Source of the DNA: DASQYE01 sp035940775
Lineage (GTDB): Bacteria > Acidobacteriota > Blastocatellia > Pyrinomonadales > Pyrinomonadaceae
Length of the DNA stretch: 64,000 bases
NCBI GenBank assembly: GCA_035940775.1
Contig: DASZEN010000011.1
Location: forward strand, 294,888 to 358,887
Direction: 5' to 3'
Shown: positions 28,582-36,534 of the stretch, one piece after another
Layout of the letters: every line of letters starts with the position of its first letter
Numbering within the stretch: position 1 is the stretch's first letter
The notes under the pieces: model-generated
Databases searched by the model: none
Told to the model about the DNA's origin: nothing
The model's input: only the letters and a program-made list of their open reading frames with translations
Translations under genes and position numbers: made by a program

Positions 28582-29367
28582 ATGTCGAGTAGTGTAAAAA
28601 GTGTGGGCGAAGCGCTGCCGCAGGAGATGCAGCGGCACACCTATGCGATCATGTACGAGGTCGAGGGCGCGCACTGGTGGTTCGCGGGCCGCCGTCGCAT
28701 CATCGCGAGCTTCGTTGAAGGGATCTGCCGCGACATGGGCAGAGAGCGCCCGCGCATACTCGATGTCGGGTGCGGGACGGGCGCAAACCTTGAGCTGCTG
28801 GCCCGCTACGGCGAGGCAGAGGGCGTGGACGTTTCGACCGATGCGCTCTCGTTCTGTCGCGAGCGCGGCCTCGAAAACGTACGCCAGGGTGCGGCCGAAC
28901 TGCTTCCCTACGAGGACGGCTCATTTGATCTGGTGACGGCGCTCGATGTCGTCGAGCATCTGGATGACGACGTGGCGGGCCTCAGCGAGATGCGGCGCGT
29001 ATTGCGCCCCGGCGGGCGCGCCTTGCTGTTCGTTCCGGCCTTCATGTTTCTGTGGGGCGTGCAGGATGATGTTAGCCATCACAGGCGGCGCTACACGCTC
29101 ACCGCCCTTCGACGCGCGGTCGAGGCGGCGGGATTCGAGGTGGAGCGTGCGACCTACGCCAACATAAGCTTCTTCGGGCCGATACTTTTGGGACGCCTCC
29201 TGATGCGCGCGACGGGCGTGCGCCCCGCTTCGGAAAATAATATCAACGTCTCGGCCCTGAACGGCTTGCTGGGGCGCGTCTTCGGCGCGGAAAGCACACT
29301 TCTGCGTCATCTGAATTTTCCGTTCGGCGTCTCCGCCATCTGCGTCGCCCGTAAGCCTTTGACTTAG
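28582..29367 (+). CDS. Class I SAM-dependent methyltransferase
   Basis: About 261 residues from ATG 28,582. The frame is open back to an ATG at 28,495 overlapping the previous stop, but that segment is the palindromic repeat, so I prefer the later start. The segment YEVEGAHWWFAGRRRII is the usual N-terminal signature of this subgroup; motif I is RILDVGCGTGANLELLARYG and DVVEHLDDDVAGL follows. It is immediately followed by the GT2 gene. Confidence 0.8.
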   Translation: MSSSVKSVGEALPQEMQRHTYAIMYEVEGAHWWFAGRRRIIASFVEGICRDMGRERPRILDVGCGTGANLELLARYGEAEGVDVSTDALSFCRERGLENVRQGAAELLPYEDGSFDLVTALDVVEHLDDDVAGLSEMRRVLRPGGRALLFVPAFMFLWGVQDDVSHHRRRYTLTALRRAVEAAGFEVERATYANISFFGPILLGRLLMRATGVRPASENNINVSALNGLLGRVFGAESTLLRHLNFPFGVSAICVARKPLT

Positions 29368-30432
29368 ATGAAGACTATTGACCAACAGGAAGAGACTCTG
29401 ATTCCCCGGAGCGTCGGCGCGACGGGCGACGACGACGGCAGTAGCGGCGGCGCGCCTCCGGAAGTCTCCGTCTTCCTGCCCGTCTATAACGAGGAGCCGA
29501 ACCTGCGCCCGCTGCACGCGAAGCTCGACGAGGCTTTGAGCCGACTCGGTCGAAGCGCCGAGATCATTTACGTCGACGACGGCTCGACCGACGGGAGCCT
29601 TGAGGTCTTGCGCTCGTTGGCCCACCTTGACCCGCGCGTCAAGGTCGTCGCCCTGCGTCGAAACTACGGGCAGACGGCGGCGATGGCCGCCGGGATTGAC
29701 GCCGCTACGGGGCGCGTGCTGATTCCGATGGACGCCGACCTTCAGAACGACCCGGCGGACATCATCCGATTGTTGAATAAGCTGGACGAGGGCTACGACG
29801 TGGTTTCGGGCTGGCGCAAGAATCGCCAGGACAAGCTCATCACCAGAAAGCTTCCCTCGATGCTCGCCAATCGTTTGATCTCCTGGATCGGCGGCGTACC
29901 GCTGCACGATTACGGCTGCTCGCTGAAAGCCTATCGCCGCGAATCGCTCGAAGACGTGCGGCTCTACGGCGAGATGCACCGCTTCATTCCGATCTACGCC
30001 AGTTGGGCCGGGGCGCGCGTCACCGAGATTCCGGTCGAGCATCACCCGCGCACGATGGGTAAATCCAAATATGGATTGTCGCGCACGCTCAAGGTGGTCT
30101 TCGATCTGATGACGATCAAGTTCATGGCGTCGTACCAGACAAAACCGATCTACGTCTTCGGCACGTTCGGCATGCTGGCCTTCGCCATCTCCATACTGGC
30201 CGGGCTCTACGCGCTCTTTTTAAAACTTTTTCATAAAGCGGATTTCGTCCAGACGCCGCTGCCCATCCTCGCTATCGTATTGTTCGCCGTCGGCGTCCAA
30301 TTCCTGTTGATGGGCCTGCTGGCCGAGATGCTTGTACGCACTTATCACGAGTCGCAGGCCAAACGCATCTACGCCGTACGCGAGAAGATTGAAAAGCAGA
30401 ACGAAGGGAGGAACGAAGGGAGGCAGCGATGA
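29368..30432 (+). CDS. Polyprenyl-phosphate glycosyltransferase (GT2, GtrB/DPM-like)
   Basis: A 354-residue GT-A enzyme: VSVFLPVYNEEPNLRPL, YVDDGSTDGSLEV, and PMDADLQNDP (donor-metal DxD) near residue 125, then two C-terminal TM helices at about 255-325. It is the DPM1/GtrB type that makes polyprenyl-phosphate sugars, the donors used by GT39-like enzymes such as those at 16,446 and 26,011. The last residues (NEGRNEGRQR) come from an inserted palindromic repeat. Confidence 0.85.
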   Translation: MKTIDQQEETLIPRSVGATGDDDGSSGGAPPEVSVFLPVYNEEPNLRPLHAKLDEALSRLGRSAEIIYVDDGSTDGSLEVLRSLAHLDPRVKVVALRRNYGQTAAMAAGIDAATGRVLIPMDADLQNDPADIIRLLNKLDEGYDVVSGWRKNRQDKLITRKLPSMLANRLISWIGGVPLHDYGCSLKAYRRESLEDVRLYGEMHRFIPIYASWAGARVTEIPVEHHPRTMGKSKYGLSRTLKVVFDLMTIKFMASYQTKPIYVFGTFGMLAFAISILAGLYALFLKLFHKADFVQTPLPILAIVLFAVGVQFLLMGLLAEMLVRTYHESQAKRIYAVREKIEKQNEGRNEGRQR

Positions 30433-30532
30433 CGGATGAGGGATGAATGATTGAGTCACTGCGAAAGTGAACCAATCGCGCAACCCCTTCATCGCTGCCG
30501 CCTTCATTCCTTCGTTGCTCCCTCATCCCTTA
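30404..30532 (+). repeat. Dispersed GATGAGGG-type palindrome, copy 3
   Basis: The left arm (about 30,410-30,441, core GAAGGGAGGCAGCGATGA) and right arm (30,484-30,529, core TCATCGCTGCCGCCTTCATT) are inverted copies with small indels, about 43 nt apart. This is the clearest example that the repeat forms a hairpin. It lies between the GT2 and asnB copy 3 and encodes the GT2 C-terminus. Confidence 0.65.
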
Positions 30533-30537
30533 CTCTT

Positions 30538-32481
30538 ATGTGTGGAATTACCGGATGGGCCAATCTGGAGACGCGCACGCCGCCGCCCGAGGGCGCGCGG
30601 GAACTGCTGCACGCGATGTGCGAGCGGATGACGCATCGCGGGCCCGACTCGGAGGGGCTGATGGTCTCGACGGGCGTCGCGCTCGGGATGCGCCGTCTCG
30701 CCATCATAGATTTGCAGACGGGCGAGCAACCGGCGACGAGCGAGGACGGCTCAATCGCAGTAATTCTCAACGGCGAGATTTATAATTATCGCGAGCTGCG
30801 CGCAGACCTCGAAGAGCGCGGCCACCGCTTCCGCTCCGAGTCGGATACGGAGGTGTTGCCGCATCTCTACGAAGAGTACGGGACGCAGATGGTCGCGCAC
30901 CTGAACGGCATGTTCGCCTTCGCGCTGTGGGACGCGCGCCGCCGCAGGCTCTTCATCGCGCGCGACCGTTTCGGCGAAAAGCCTCTCTACTGGGGCGTGT
31001 TTGACGGCGTCTTCCTCTTCGCCTCCGAGCCCAAAGCCCTGCTCGCGCATCCGGGGGTTCGCCCGCGCCTCAATATCGACGCGCTGCGACAGTATCTCTC
31101 CTTCGATTACGTGCCCGCGCCGCTTTCAATCTACGAGGGCATTCACAAGCTGAAGGCGGCGCACTGTTTGACGGTCGAGGACGGCCGCGTTGAGATAGAG
31201 CAGTACTGGCGCTTGAGCTACAGGACGCGCGAGCCCGTTCCGACGGAAGAGGAAGCGGCCGCGCGGCTCAAAGATTTGTTGGCCGATTCCGTCCGAATGC
31301 GGCTCGTCTCGGACGTGCCGCTCGGCATACTTTTGTCGGGCGGTGTCGATTCATCGACCATTGCGGCGATGGCCGTCGGCGCTTCCGCCGAGACGGTCAA
31401 GACCTTCTCCATCTCGTTCGCCGAATCGTCGTTTGACGAATCAGCGTATGCGCGCGCCGTCGCCTCCTTCCTCGGCACGGATCATCACGAGGAGCGATTG
31501 AGCGTTGATCTGGCGGCCAACCTCGTCGGCGAGATAGGCTCGTGGATGGACGAGCCCTTAAGCGACCCGTCGCTCGTGCCGACCTACCTGCTTTCGCGCT
31601 TCACCAGACAACACGTGACGGTGGCGCTCGGCGGCGACGGCGGCGACGAGCTTTTCGCCGGATACCCTATGTACTGGGGCCACCGTCTGGCACGGATTTA
31701 CGAGCGCGTGCCGCGCTTCGCCCGCCGCGCATTGATCGAGCCCGCCGTGCGTCATCTGCCCGTAAGGACGAAAAATCTCTCCTTCGACTTCAAGGCGCGG
31801 CGCTTCATCGCCGGGGCTTCCTACGACGCGGTCGCACGCCATCACATCTGGTTCGGCTCCTTCACGCCCGACGAACAGAGAGCGCTATTGACCAGGGAAG
31901 CGCGCACCGCGAGCAGCGGCGACGATGTTTACAATGATGCGCGACGACTGCTCGAAGACGAATGCGACGCCGACAATACCGTAGAGTGCATGCAAAGCCT
32001 GGACACGAGGCTCTACCTGGCCGAGGATATTCTGACGAAGGTGGATCGCGCCAGCATGGCCGTCTCCCTGGAAGTTCGCGCCCCCTTCTTAGACCCGCGC
32101 GTCGCAGAGTACGCGGCATCGCTCCCGGCCCACTACAAACTGCGCGGGCGTCGCTCTAAATACATCCTGAAGCGGGCCGTCGCGCCCATCCTGCCGCCCT
32201 TCGTCACACGTCGGGGCAAGAAGGGTTTCGGCATACCGATAGCCGAATGGCTCAAGGGCCGCCTTCGCCCCTTGGCGCGCGACCTCCTTTCACCGGAACG
32301 CATACGCAGGCGCGGGCTCTTCGATCCTGACTATGTACTACGCTTGCAGAACGAACACGAGCGCGGGCAGGCGAATCATCGTAAGCTGCTCTGGACGCTT
32401 TTGATGTTCGAGCTTTGGTACGAGAGTTTTATAGCGACCGCGCAGCACATAGAGACCTCCGTGAGCAGCAGTAGTCAATAG
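30538..32481 (+). CDS. asnB: Asparagine synthase-type amidotransferase 3
   Basis: About 647 residues. The start is fixed at ATG 30,538 by MCGITG, since Cys2 must be the N-terminal nucleophile; the open frame extends 29 residues further into repeat DNA. HRGPDSEGLM, LNGEIYNYRELRA and the PP-loop LLSGGVDSSTIAAMA near residue 265 are intact, as is ALGGDGGDELFAGYPMY. Third diverged copy in the cluster; probably amidates another uronic acid position. Confidence 0.87.
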   Translation: MCGITGWANLETRTPPPEGARELLHAMCERMTHRGPDSEGLMVSTGVALGMRRLAIIDLQTGEQPATSEDGSIAVILNGEIYNYRELRADLEERGHRFRSESDTEVLPHLYEEYGTQMVAHLNGMFAFALWDARRRRLFIARDRFGEKPLYWGVFDGVFLFASEPKALLAHPGVRPRLNIDALRQYLSFDYVPAPLSIYEGIHKLKAAHCLTVEDGRVEIEQYWRLSYRTREPVPTEEEAAARLKDLLADSVRMRLVSDVPLGILLSGGVDSSTIAAMAVGASAETVKTFSISFAESSFDESAYARAVASFLGTDHHEERLSVDLAANLVGEIGSWMDEPLSDPSLVPTYLLSRFTRQHVTVALGGDGGDELFAGYPMYWGHRLARIYERVPRFARRALIEPAVRHLPVRTKNLSFDFKARRFIAGASYDAVARHHIWFGSFTPDEQRALLTREARTASSGDDVYNDARRLLEDECDADNTVECMQSLDTRLYLAEDILTKVDRASMAVSLEVRAPFLDPRVAEYAASLPAHYKLRGRRSKYILKRAVAPILPPFVTRRGKKGFGIPIAEWLKGRLRPLARDLLSPERIRRRGLFDPDYVLRLQNEHERGQANHRKLLWTLLMFELWYESFIATAQHIETSVSSSSQ

Positions 32482-32520
32482 GCCGGGGAATGCTCTGAAA
32501 ATTATCGGGTTGACAGCCAA

Positions 32521-33795
32521 TTGATAGCCAAGCCTGAGCCTCAAGCCGCAGCTTCCGCCGCCGACACGGCAGCAGCAGCGAAACGCGATCTTGTGCGCGC
32601 GTACGAACGGCTTGCCGCGTGGTGTCGCGCCGAAGGTTACGCCGGATATGATCCCTTCGACGGTTTGAACAGCCGTCTGTTTCAGGTCGCTCCGCTGCTC
32701 GCACGCTCGCGCGCGGCGCGGCTCGCCTGGACACAACTCTTCAAACGCTCGCCCGTGAACCTGCGCCGCCTCGCGCGCGTGCCCGCCGGAAGAAACTCGA
32801 AGGGAGTAGCGCTCTTTGCTCTGGCGGCGCTCGCAGACTTTCGCAGGCTGCGAGCGCCGGAAGCGGAGGCTCCGGCGCGCTCTCTTATTGACGAGCTGCT
32901 TGCGGCGCGGCTAGACGGGTGGAGCGGCGCGGCCTGGGGATACAATTTCGACTGGCAGGGGCGCGCCTTCTTTGCGCCGCGCGGCACGCCGACGGTCGTT
33001 CCGACCGCATTCGCCGCCCGCGCCCTTCTGGAAGCGGCGCGCGCTTTCAATGACGATTCATACCTCGGCGCGGCGCGCTCGGCTTGCGACTTTATCCTGC
33101 GCGATCTGCATCTGACCTACGAGACGGACACAGAGGTTTGCTGGAGCTATTCGCCGCTCGACCGCACGCGCGTCTTCAATGCGAGCCTGCTTGCAGCCGA
33201 AACGCTCGCCACGGTGGGCCAACAGACGGGCGAGAGCGATCTGCTTCGGTGGGCCGTGCGCGGGGCGCGCTATGTGGTCAGACGCCAGCGCGCGGACGGC
33301 TCCTGGGCCTATGGCGCGGACGAATATCAATCCTGGGCCGACAACTTTCATACGGCCTTCGTGCTCACGAGCCTGTCGCGCATCATGGCGAGCGGCGGCG
33401 ACCAGTGCCGCGACGAGTTTACTGAAGCCGTGCGGCGCGGCTACCGTTTCTGGCGCGATTCGTTCTTTCTTGCGACGGGCTGGCCGAAATACTACCATGA
33501 CCGGCTTTACCCGGCGGACGCGCATTCGGCTGGCGCTGCGATAGTCGCCCTGACCGAATTGCACTGGCTGGACACGGAAGCGCTCGGGCTCGCGCGAAAG
33601 ATTGCGCTCTGGGCGATAGCCAATCTACAGGATGCGCGCCGTGGCTATTTCTATTACCAGCGGCGACGCTTCCACACGGTACGCACGCCCTACATGCGAT
33701 GGTCACAGGCATGGATGCTCTACGCGCTGGCGCGACTGCTGGAAGGCGAAAGGCAAAGTGAAAAAGGAGAAAGTGAAGATACAAGCCCTCTATAA
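32521..33795 (+). CDS. Predicted alpha/alpha-toroid protein, unknown function
   Basis: A 424-residue protein with a TTG start. Repeated helical-hairpin segments (FAARALLEAARAFNDDSYL, SLLAAETLATVGQQTGESDL, WADNFHTAFVLTSLSRI) with recurrent aromatic and Gly/Asn turns suggest an (alpha/alpha)6 barrel, as in glycoside hydrolases, epimerases and terpene cyclase-like enzymes. YNFDWQGRAFFAPRGTPTVV near residue 140 may line the active site. No family name can be given with confidence. The C-terminus (EGERQSEKGESEDTS) is repeat-derived. Context suggests polymer modification. Confidence 0.6.
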   Translation: MIAKPEPQAAASAADTAAAAKRDLVRAYERLAAWCRAEGYAGYDPFDGLNSRLFQVAPLLARSRAARLAWTQLFKRSPVNLRRLARVPAGRNSKGVALFALAALADFRRLRAPEAEAPARSLIDELLAARLDGWSGAAWGYNFDWQGRAFFAPRGTPTVVPTAFAARALLEAARAFNDDSYLGAARSACDFILRDLHLTYETDTEVCWSYSPLDRTRVFNASLLAAETLATVGQQTGESDLLRWAVRGARYVVRRQRADGSWAYGADEYQSWADNFHTAFVLTSLSRIMASGGDQCRDEFTEAVRRGYRFWRDSFFLATGWPKYYHDRLYPADAHSAGAAIVALTELHWLDTEALGLARKIALWAIANLQDARRGYFYYQRRRFHTVRTPYMRWSQAWMLYALARLLEGERQSEKGESEDTSPL

Positions 33796-33832
33796 AAAAA
33801 TCCGGCTTCGGCCTTTCCCTTTGCCTTCTGAT
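33741..33832 (+). repeat. Dispersed palindrome of the GGCAAAGG type
   Basis: GGCGAAAGGCAAAGTGAAAA near 33,746 and GGCCTTTCCCTTTGCCTTCT near 33,812 are imperfect inverted arms. It follows the same logic as the GATGAGGG family: it sits at a gene junction and supplies terminal codons. Confidence 0.5.
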
Positions 33833-34853
33833 GAGAATCTGGATTGATCTGGCGAACTCGCCGCACGTACCCTTCTTCCGCGCGCTCATTCCGGAGTTTA
33901 CGGAGCGCGGGCACGAGGTTGAGACGACGGCGCGCCACTTCGCGCAGACGGTCGAGCTGGCACGTCTGAGCGGTCTCTCGCCGGTCGTCCTGGGCGGTCA
34001 CGGCGGCAGACGGCTCGCGGGCAAGGCGCGTAATCTGATCGGGCGCGCGGCTTCGCTCGCACGGTGGGCGCGCACGCGCTCTCTCGATCTGGCGGTCAGT
34101 CATAACTCTTACGCGCAGGTGGCGGCGGCAAGCGCCATCCGTCTCAGGAGCGTGACGCTGATGGATTACGAGCATCAGCCCGCGAACCATTTGGCCTTCA
34201 GGCTCGCGTCCCGCATCATCGTGCCGCGCGCCTTTCCTGAAGAGGCGCTGAGGCGCTACGGGGCGCGCGCCTCTAAGGTGAGGCGCTACGACGGCACGAA
34301 AGAGGATGTCTACCTGTCGGACTTCGAGCCCGATCCGCGCTTCGCGTCAAAGCTTGGCGAGCTTGGGGTCAGTCCCGGCGAGGTACTGGTCGTCGTCAGA
34401 GCGCCCGCGCGCGAGGCGCTCTATCACCGCTTCGAGAACGAGTTGTTTGAAGAGCTTCTGAATCGTCTCGGCGGGCGGGCGGGCGTCAAGGTCATCTTGC
34501 TGGCGCGCACCGAAGCGCAGCGCGCCCGTTACGCGGCGCGGGCCGGGGCGAACCTCGTCCTGCCGCGAGAGGTGCTCGACGGGGCGAATCTACTGGCCGC
34601 AGCCGATCTGGTCATCAGCGCCGGAGGCACTATGAATCGCGAGGCGGCGGCGCTCGGTGTGCCCGCCGCTACCATTTACGCGGGGCGCTGGGCGGCCATC
34701 GATGAAGAACTGGTGCGCGAAAAGAGACTTCGCCGTATAAGCACGCGCGCAGACCTGGACGCTTTGCCCATCCTGAAGAAGGGAAGCGCCGCGCCGCGTC
34801 GAGCGCACGGCGTGCGCGCCCGCGTGGCGCGATTAATTCTTGGTGAAGAGTAA
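33831..34853 (+). CDS. DUF354 family protein, GT-B-like
   Basis: A 340-residue protein starting MRIWIDLANSPHVPFFRALI, the diagnostic start of DUF354; GHEVETTARHFAQTVELA and the C-terminal SAGGTMNREAAALGVPAAT (nucleotide-sugar-like pocket) follow. The family resembles MurG/WecB-type GT-B folds and is common in archaeal and bacterial polysaccharide clusters, but its reaction is not established. Confidence 0.78.
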   Translation: MRIWIDLANSPHVPFFRALIPEFTERGHEVETTARHFAQTVELARLSGLSPVVLGGHGGRRLAGKARNLIGRAASLARWARTRSLDLAVSHNSYAQVAAASAIRLRSVTLMDYEHQPANHLAFRLASRIIVPRAFPEEALRRYGARASKVRRYDGTKEDVYLSDFEPDPRFASKLGELGVSPGEVLVVVRAPAREALYHRFENELFEELLNRLGGRAGVKVILLARTEAQRARYAARAGANLVLPREVLDGANLLAAADLVISAGGTMNREAAALGVPAATIYAGRWAAIDEELVREKRLRRISTRADLDALPILKKGSAAPRRAHGVRARVARLILGEE

Positions 34854-34927
34854 ATGGGTGACGGCAAATAATGCTAAGCTGTTTTCGCCCATAGCATATT
34901 TGCCATCCCCGAGCTGCGAGACCGAAG

Positions 34928-36493
34928 ATGAGAGCCGAGCGTTTTAAAGAAAGGTTGAGCGAGGCGCGAGAGGTGCGCGTCCCTGCGCGAGCGCCTCGTT
35001 GGGCCGTCCCGCTGTTCAAGGCTTCGCTCGTCGTGGCGGACGCTGCGCTCACCCTACTCTCTTTCTTCGCGGCCTTTTACCTGCGCGAGGGTGGGCCAAT
35101 CTTTCAGACGGCGGGCGGTGGTGGCGGTGGGCTCGCGTGGAGCGAGGGTTTTGCTCCCTACGGGGCGATACTGCTACTGGTGTTGCCGATTCGCCTGCTG
35201 ACGCTTAGATACTACGATCTCTACCGTCTGCGCGGCGAGTTCTCTTTAGTCGAAGACGGCGTGCGTGTCTTCAAGGCGGTCGCCATCGGGTCGCTGCTCA
35301 TCGTGGCGGCGGCCTTCCTTTATCGCGGCGTTTACGAGTATCGCGCCTTCTCGTACGCGCGCGCCGTCTTTATCATAGACTTTCTTCTGGCCCTCTTATC
35401 GCTGGGCCTCTTGCGCATCGTTGTTCGCAGCGCGCAAACCCTGGCGCGCCGCAAAGACATAAATCTGATTCCGACGCTGGTGGTTGGCCGTGGCCCGGAA
35501 GCCGCGCTCTGCATAAGAGAGATGCGCGAGCGCCCGGAGCTTGGCTATCGCGTCATCGGCGTGGTCGAGAACGGCGCGATTGACGCCGCCGTGCCTGCCT
35601 CGTTTGAAGGCGTGCCGGTCGTCAGCGATTTCCGAGCGTTGCCGGAAGCGATCCGCGAATCGGGCGCAAACGAGGTCATCATCACAGACCCGAATGTTCC
35701 GGGCGATGCGCTCTTCGATGTGATGATGCGATGCGGGCGTCGTCGCGGCGTAGAGTTCAGGATAGCGCCGAGCCTGTTCAACTGCCTGCCGCGAAAAACA
35801 GAGATCGACCAGATCGGCGCGCTGCCGATGATTACGCTGTTTCGCGAGCCGTTGTCGAGCGCCGCGCGCATCCTCAAACGCCTCTCCGACCTGCTGATCG
35901 CTTCGGCCACCCTGTCCGTACTCGCGCCGCTCTGGATAGTCATCGCCCTGCTCATCAAGCTGGATTCCAGGGGCCCCGTCTTCTACAAGCAGGAGCGCGT
36001 CGGGATGGACGGGCGCATCTTTCTCTTCTATAAATTTCGCTCGATGCGCGTCGATAGCGACGACACGCCGCATCGCGAGTACCAGCAGCGTTACATATCT
36101 GGAAGTCCCGAAGCCAACCTGGGCGATCAGGAGCAGCCCGTCTATAAGCTGGTGACGGACGCGCGCGTGACGCGTGTCGGAAGGGTATTGCGTCGCCTGA
36201 GCCTGGACGAGCTGCCGCAACTGCTGAACGTCCTGCGCGGAGATATGAGCATCGTCGGCCCCAGACCGCCCATCCCCTATGAGGTCGAAGCTTACGAGCT
36301 GTGGCATCGCAAACGGCTCGACATGAAGCCGGGGCTGACGGGCCTCTGGCAGGTCTCTGGCCGCAACCGCCTCTCCTTTGAAGAGATGGTGCGCCTCGAT
36401 CTCTATTACATAGAGAACTGGTCGCTCCTGCTCGACCTCAAAATCATCCTGCGTACCCTTCCCGTCATGCTGCGCGGCGACGACGCCTACTAA
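34928..36493 (+). CDS. Polyprenyl-phosphate sugar-1-phosphate transferase (WcaJ/WbaP type)
   Basis: A 521-residue membrane enzyme that would start repeat-unit assembly on undecaprenyl phosphate. N-terminal TM helices contain a Gly-rich loop near residue 64 (six Gly in a row). A Rossmann-like CoA-binding-type middle follows (LIPTLVVGRGPEAALCIREM). The C-terminal catalytic domain has YKQERVGMDGRIFLFYKFRS, LDELPQLLNVLRGDMSIVGP and KPGLTGLWQVSGRN, all classic for the family. It is placed near the end of the cluster, just before the ligase/polymerase. Confidence 0.88.
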   Translation: MRAERFKERLSEAREVRVPARAPRWAVPLFKASLVVADAALTLLSFFAAFYLREGGPIFQTAGGGGGGLAWSEGFAPYGAILLLVLPIRLLTLRYYDLYRLRGEFSLVEDGVRVFKAVAIGSLLIVAAAFLYRGVYEYRAFSYARAVFIIDFLLALLSLGLLRIVVRSAQTLARRKDINLIPTLVVGRGPEAALCIREMRERPELGYRVIGVVENGAIDAAVPASFEGVPVVSDFRALPEAIRESGANEVIITDPNVPGDALFDVMMRCGRRRGVEFRIAPSLFNCLPRKTEIDQIGALPMITLFREPLSSAARILKRLSDLLIASATLSVLAPLWIVIALLIKLDSRGPVFYKQERVGMDGRIFLFYKFRSMRVDSDDTPHREYQQRYISGSPEANLGDQEQPVYKLVTDARVTRVGRVLRRLSLDELPQLLNVLRGDMSIVGPRPPIPYEVEAYELWHRKRLDMKPGLTGLWQVSGRNRLSFEEMVRLDLYYIENWSLLLDLKIILRTLPVMLRGDDAY

Positions 36494-36494
36494 G

Positions 36495-36534
36495 AAGGGA
36501 TGAGGGCGGCAGAGCGCGATGAGGGATGAAAAGA
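36495..36534 (+). repeat. Dispersed GATGAGGG-type repeat, copy 4 (left arm)
   Basis: GGGATGAGGGCGGCAGAGCG and GATGAGGGATGAAAAG closely match copy 1. It separates the sugar transferase stop from the ligase start, and the ligase ATG (36,519) lies inside it. Confidence 0.6.

Noticed and set aside
30451..30537. Upstream extension of the third asparagine synthase
   Set aside because: The enzyme needs Cys directly after the initiator Met, and the extension is repeat DNA.
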